From WGAL01 sp964570865 (GTDB lineage Bacteria > Bacteroidota > Ignavibacteria > Ignavibacteriales > Melioribacteraceae): DNA of 7,319 nt. Of this stretch, positions 4,723 to 7,319 are shown in pieces. The DNA lies in contig CAZMZM010000080.1 of the NCBI GenBank assembly GCA_964570865.1, positions 1-7,319 of the forward strand, given 5' to 3'. The notes beneath the pieces are model-generated. The model was not told where the DNA came from, made no database searches, and saw only the letters and a list, made by a program, of their open reading frames with translations. Numbering within the stretch: the stretch's first letter is position 1; every line of letters starts with the position of its first letter. Both the position numbers and the translations under genes were made by a program.

Positions 4723-6162
4723 ATGAACGAAACGAATATAGTAAATAGTGATTACCTAAGAAAAGTTGATGAGTTGTTAGCTAAGGCAAATAAGTTTAGA
4801 TGGGAACTCGGGGATGACTATCATGATAAAGTAGTGGAAGATATTTACGCTGAAGCCGGAAGAATTGCTTCACGTTCGGTTACATATGAAAATGTAAATC
4901 GGAATAATGATTGGGATGTGATTCTTGACAGAATCGTAATTAATAAGTATTCCGGATTTTTGATAATGTTTATACTTCTTGCTATTGTATTATGGTTAAC
5001 AGTACAAGGAGCAAATTATCCGTCAAATCTGCTTGCCAATTTACTGCTTGATGATTTTCTTCCGTTGCTGCACGGTTGGGCTTCGGCAATTCATTTGCCT
5101 GCATGGTTTAGCGGAATATTAATAGATGGAGGCTACTTGGCGATGGCTTGGGTTATTAGCGTAATGCTCCCGCCGATGGCAATATTCTTCCCGCTATTTA
5201 CTTTACTTGAGGATTTCGGATATTTACCGAGAGTCGCCTTCAATATGGATAACCTTTTCCGGAAAGTCGGCGCACACGGCAAGCAAGCTTTAACGATGAG
5301 TATGGGCTTTGGTTGTAACGCCGCCGGAGTAGTTGCCACGAGAATCATCGATAGTCCGCGTGAAAGATTGATAGCTATCATAACCAATAATTTTGCTCTT
5401 TGCAACGGAAGATGGCCTACTCAGATTCTACTGGCTACAATCTTTATAGGTGCATTGGCTCCTCCTGCGCTTGCAGGTGTTGTTTCTGCGGGAGCAGTGA
5501 TTGCTGTGGCTTTACTCGGAGTCTTCTTAACATTAGTCGTTTCCCGGCTACTTTCAAAAACAATGCTCAAGGGAGAAGCTTCCGCTTTCAGTTTGGAGCT
5601 TCCGCCGTACAGACCTCCCAGATTGTTGCAAACGCTTTATACTTCCCTTATCGACAGAACAATTTATGTACTATGGCGCGCCATTATTTTTGCTTTCCCG
5701 GCGGGACTTGTAATTTGGTTGCTGGCGAATGTTAATATTGATGGTTTGCCTCTTGCCAAGTATATTATTGACTTTGTTGATCCGGCAGCATTTATTTTCG
5801 GATTGAACGGAATTATTATTCTGGCTTTTATTATTGCAATTCCCGCAAATGAAATTGTGATTCCCACTATCTTGATGTTGACTGTTTTGATGCACGGTGT
5901 AACAGGCTATTCGCATGGAGTATTATTTGAGCTTGATTCTGTCTCCGACACTGCTCAACTTCTTCACATAGGGGGGTGGACGTTACTAACCGCCGTAAAT
6001 GTAATGGTGTTTAGTTTGGTACACAATCCATGTTCGACAACAATCTACACAATCTACAAGGAAACCGGAAGCGTTAAATGGACATCTGTCTCAACGTTTC
6101 TTCCTCTTATTCTCGGTTTTATTCTTACTTTTTTTATTACACTGGTTTGGCATTTATTTTGA
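4723..6162 (+). CDS. feoB: FeoB membrane permease domain as a separate ORF (split ferrous iron transporter, part 2)
   Basis: 479 residues: the rest of the GDI/linker helices (1-75), then about eight hydrophobic spans. Gate 1 is GFGCNAAGVVATR (195-207) with C198, followed by IIDSPRERL and a second conserved Cys in CNGR (227-230). Gate 2 includes IPANE (373-377), and HNPCSTT (435-441, C437) is followed by YKETGSVKWT. The GCNAAG...CNGR wording differs from E. coli FeoB (GCNVPA) but matches, from memory, FeoB proteins of clostridia and related bacteria. It forms the Fe(II) path across the inner membrane and needs the GTPase ORF just upstream. ATG at 4723 sits after an A-rich stretch (4716-4721), the kind of start used when Shine-Dalgarno is weak. 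With the upstream ORF the total of about 733 residues equals a normal FeoB, so nothing important appears lost. Confidence 0.92.
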   Translation: MNETNIVNSDYLRKVDELLAKANKFRWELGDDYHDKVVEDIYAEAGRIASRSVTYENVNRNNDWDVILDRIVINKYSGFLIMFILLAIVLWLTVQGANYPSNLLANLLLDDFLPLLHGWASAIHLPAWFSGILIDGGYLAMAWVISVMLPPMAIFFPLFTLLEDFGYLPRVAFNMDNLFRKVGAHGKQALTMSMGFGCNAAGVVATRIIDSPRERLIAIITNNFALCNGRWPTQILLATIFIGALAPPALAGVVSAGAVIAVALLGVFLTLVVSRLLSKTMLKGEASAFSLELPPYRPPRLLQTLYTSLIDRTIYVLWRAIIFAFPAGLVIWLLANVNIDGLPLAKYIIDFVDPAAFIFGLNGIIILAFIIAIPANEIVIPTILMLTVLMHGVTGYSHGVLFELDSVSDTAQLLHIGGWTLLTAVNVMVFSLVHNPCSTTIYTIYKETGSVKWTSVSTFLPLILGFILTFFITLVWHLF

Positions 6163-6192
6163 GAGCGAATAATTATATTTTATCTATTTTTG
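6158..6192 (+). promoter_or_regulatory. Possible promoter of the M50 protease gene
   Basis: TATTTTTG at 6185-6192 matches TAnnTTTG exactly, and TTTG at 6158-6161 is a possible -33 element with a 23-nt spacer, the upper end of the usual range. A start near 6199 would leave a leader of about 16 nt. Read-through from the feo operon is equally possible, since no terminator is visible in the 52-bp gap. Confidence 0.35.
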
Positions 6193-6214
6193 TAGAATAA
6201 ATTTTGGGATTTGA

Positions 6215-7213
6215 TTGGATAATTCTTCAAATATTTGGTCTAGATTATTTGCTTCCGGTAAAAATGGTAAGCAACGATACCTGGTGCACATAGCTCTGTT
6301 TCTGTTAACTGTTGTAACTACAATTTTTGCGGGCACCGAATGGGCTAGTGCTCAAGCTCCTCCATATCAGTTCTCAGAGTTAATGAGCAAAGGATTACCT
6401 TATTCAATTTCCGTGTTATTTATCTTAGGCGTTCACGAATTCGGGCACTACTTTGCTTCAAAGTATCACAAAGTAAACGCTACACTTCCTTATTTTATCC
6501 CTTTCCCTCCGATTGCAGGTTTCTTAAATTTCGGAACAATGGGTGCGGTGATAAAGACAAAAGAGGGAATTGATAATAACTTGAAGATGTTTGACATCGG
6601 CGTTGCCGGTCCGATAGCCGGATTTATTGCAAGTGTAGTAGTGTTAATTTACGGTTTTTCCAATCTTCCTGATGTTTCATATTTACTTAAAATACATCCC
6701 GATTATTTTTCTCCGAGTTACGGACAAGGAGGAATTGAGATAAGTTTCGGGAATACTTTACTTTACTCATTTTTACAAAATGTATTTACTTCTTCAAAAG
6801 ATTTTGTTCCGCCGATGAGCGAAATGTATCACTATCCGTATTTGATTTCCGGCTGGTTTGGTTTATTGGTTACGTCAATGAACTTAATGCCTGTCGGACA
6901 ACTCGATGGCGGACATGTTATTTATTCCATGTTTGGGCCAAAAGTTCAGGAAAATGTCGCCGGCGTTTTTATGATACTTCTTCTTACAAGCGGCATACTC
7001 GGTTTTGTGGATTCTGCTTTTGAACTTGGGTTCACAGTAGGTTGGTCAGGATGGATTTTCTGGGCAATTCTTCTTTATTTTTTCGTTAAGATTAAACATC
7101 CTACGGTACCTTATTTTTCCCCTTTGAATTTAAAACGAAAAGCATTGGGATATTTTGCAATATTTATTTTTATTATAAGTTTTATCCCTGTACCGTTTTT
7201 TATTGCGTACTAA
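6215..7213 (+). CDS. M50 family site-2-protease-like membrane metalloprotease
   Basis: 332 residues, a polytopic inner-membrane zinc protease of the site-2 protease (M50) family, which cuts substrates within the membrane, often in regulated signalling. The zinc site is HEFGH (74-78: H74, E75, H78) in a hydrophobic span at about 61-82. The third ligand is in SMNLMPVGQLDGGH (221-234; NxxP at 223-226, D231). Other hydrophobic stretches lie at about 24-41, 126-148, 247-266, 275-292 and 309-331. GTMGAVIKTKEGIDN (107-121) and AGPIAGF (131-137) are typical of the EGY-like M50 branch, and no PDZ domain is evident. TTG at 6215 is the start because an in-frame TGA lies immediately upstream and the next ATG would remove the first membrane span. 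It is probably not part of iron transport, and the substrate is unknown. Its stop faces the convergent minus-strand ORF 11 nt away. Confidence 0.9.
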   Translation: MDNSSNIWSRLFASGKNGKQRYLVHIALFLLTVVTTIFAGTEWASAQAPPYQFSELMSKGLPYSISVLFILGVHEFGHYFASKYHKVNATLPYFIPFPPIAGFLNFGTMGAVIKTKEGIDNNLKMFDIGVAGPIAGFIASVVVLIYGFSNLPDVSYLLKIHPDYFSPSYGQGGIEISFGNTLLYSFLQNVFTSSKDFVPPMSEMYHYPYLISGWFGLLVTSMNLMPVGQLDGGHVIYSMFGPKVQENVAGVFMILLLTSGILGFVDSAFELGFTVGWSGWIFWAILLYFFVKIKHPTVPYFSPLNLKRKALGYFAIFIFIISFIPVPFFIAY

Positions 7214-7224
7214 AACATTTGGGA

Positions 7225-7319
7225 TTAGAAATCAATTTTAAAATCATACTTGCATTTTAATTCGTCAATTATTATTTGTTGTTTTCTCTCGTTTAATCTT
7301 TCTTTATCTTTACGAGAAT
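7225..7319 (-). CDS. C-terminal tail of an unidentified minus-strand protein (partial)
   Basis: The minus strand is open from the window edge to a TAA at 7225-7227, giving 30 codons of a charged, lysine-rich tail ending KCKYDFKIDF. The other two minus frames contain stops in this stretch. Placement 11 nt from the protease stop, with convergent orientation, is what a real gene end would look like. The piece is too short to recognise. Confidence 0.45.
   Translation of the reverse strand, partial: SRKDKERLNERKQQIIIDELKCKYDFKIDF

Noticed and set aside
5400..5735. Plus-strand 111-codon frame inside the FeoB permease
   Set aside because: It overlaps the conserved gate 1 to mid-membrane region of FeoB in another frame and has no independent support.
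5133..5916. Minus-strand frames opposite the FeoB permease
   Set aside because: They are shadows of a strongly conserved plus-strand gene, with no motifs or start signals of their own.
3953..6162. feoB as a decayed pseudogene
   Set aside because: All G motifs, both gates and the total length are intact on either side of a single break in a linker, with a usable start codon for the second half. Decay would normally show further damage.
1..7319. CRISPR arrays, insertion sequences, transposases, phage genes or attachment sites
   Set aside because: No spaced direct repeats, terminal inverted repeats or recombinase genes are visible; the tRNA cluster shows no duplicated tRNA 3' end that would mark integration.

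Overview
This AT-rich bacterial window probably comes from the FCB group (Bacteroidota/Chlorobi/Ignavibacteriota), with an Ignavibacteria-like lineage as my best guess. The reasons are its composition, tRNA genes without an encoded CCA, mostly weak Shine-Dalgarno sequences, three sites matching the Bacteroidota-type -7 promoter element TAnnTTTG, and a DtxR/MntR-type regulator fused to a FeoA domain next to feoB. The taxonomic call is inference; no marker gene fixes it.

Layout. 1-666 (minus) is the first 222 codons of a LolC/LolE-type ABC transporter permease, leaving the window on the left. A divergent promoter at about 734-764 drives a plus-strand cluster of four tRNA genes: Pro(TGG), Arg(TCT), His(GTG) and Glu(TTC). 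The His gene has two adjacent T-T mismatches in its acceptor stem. Only 18 nt after tRNA-Glu, a PlsC-family acyltransferase begins, probably on the same transcript. A 320-bp AT-rich gap (1977-2296) holds several hairpins, and at its right end a palindromic, DtxR/MntR-like operator that contains a TAnnTTTG element.

2297-6162 is a compact metal-transport operon of four genes that overlap or lie within 5 nt of each other. They are (i) a cytosolic MntR/DtxR-type regulator with a C-terminal FeoA domain; (ii) a paralogue that gained an N-terminal membrane anchor and carries two FeoA-like domains; (iii) the FeoB GTPase domain as its own ORF; and (iv) the FeoB membrane permease as a second ORF. The proposed logic is that regulator (i) senses divalent metal and represses the operon at the overlapping operator. 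FeoB, supplied as two polypeptides or joined by a -1 frameshift, imports Fe(II). Protein (ii) brings a metal-sensing module and FeoA-like SH3 domains to the membrane beside FeoB. There is no stand-alone feoA and no feoC.

After a 52-bp gap with a possible promoter of its own comes an M50 site-2-protease-family membrane metalloprotease (6215-7213). The window ends in the C-terminal tail of an unidentified convergent minus-strand ORF.

The points most worth a second look are the membrane-anchored DtxR-FeoA-FeoA protein, the split feoB with an in-frame A AAT TTA slippery heptamer just before the first stop, the operator/-7 overlap, and the mismatched tRNA-His.
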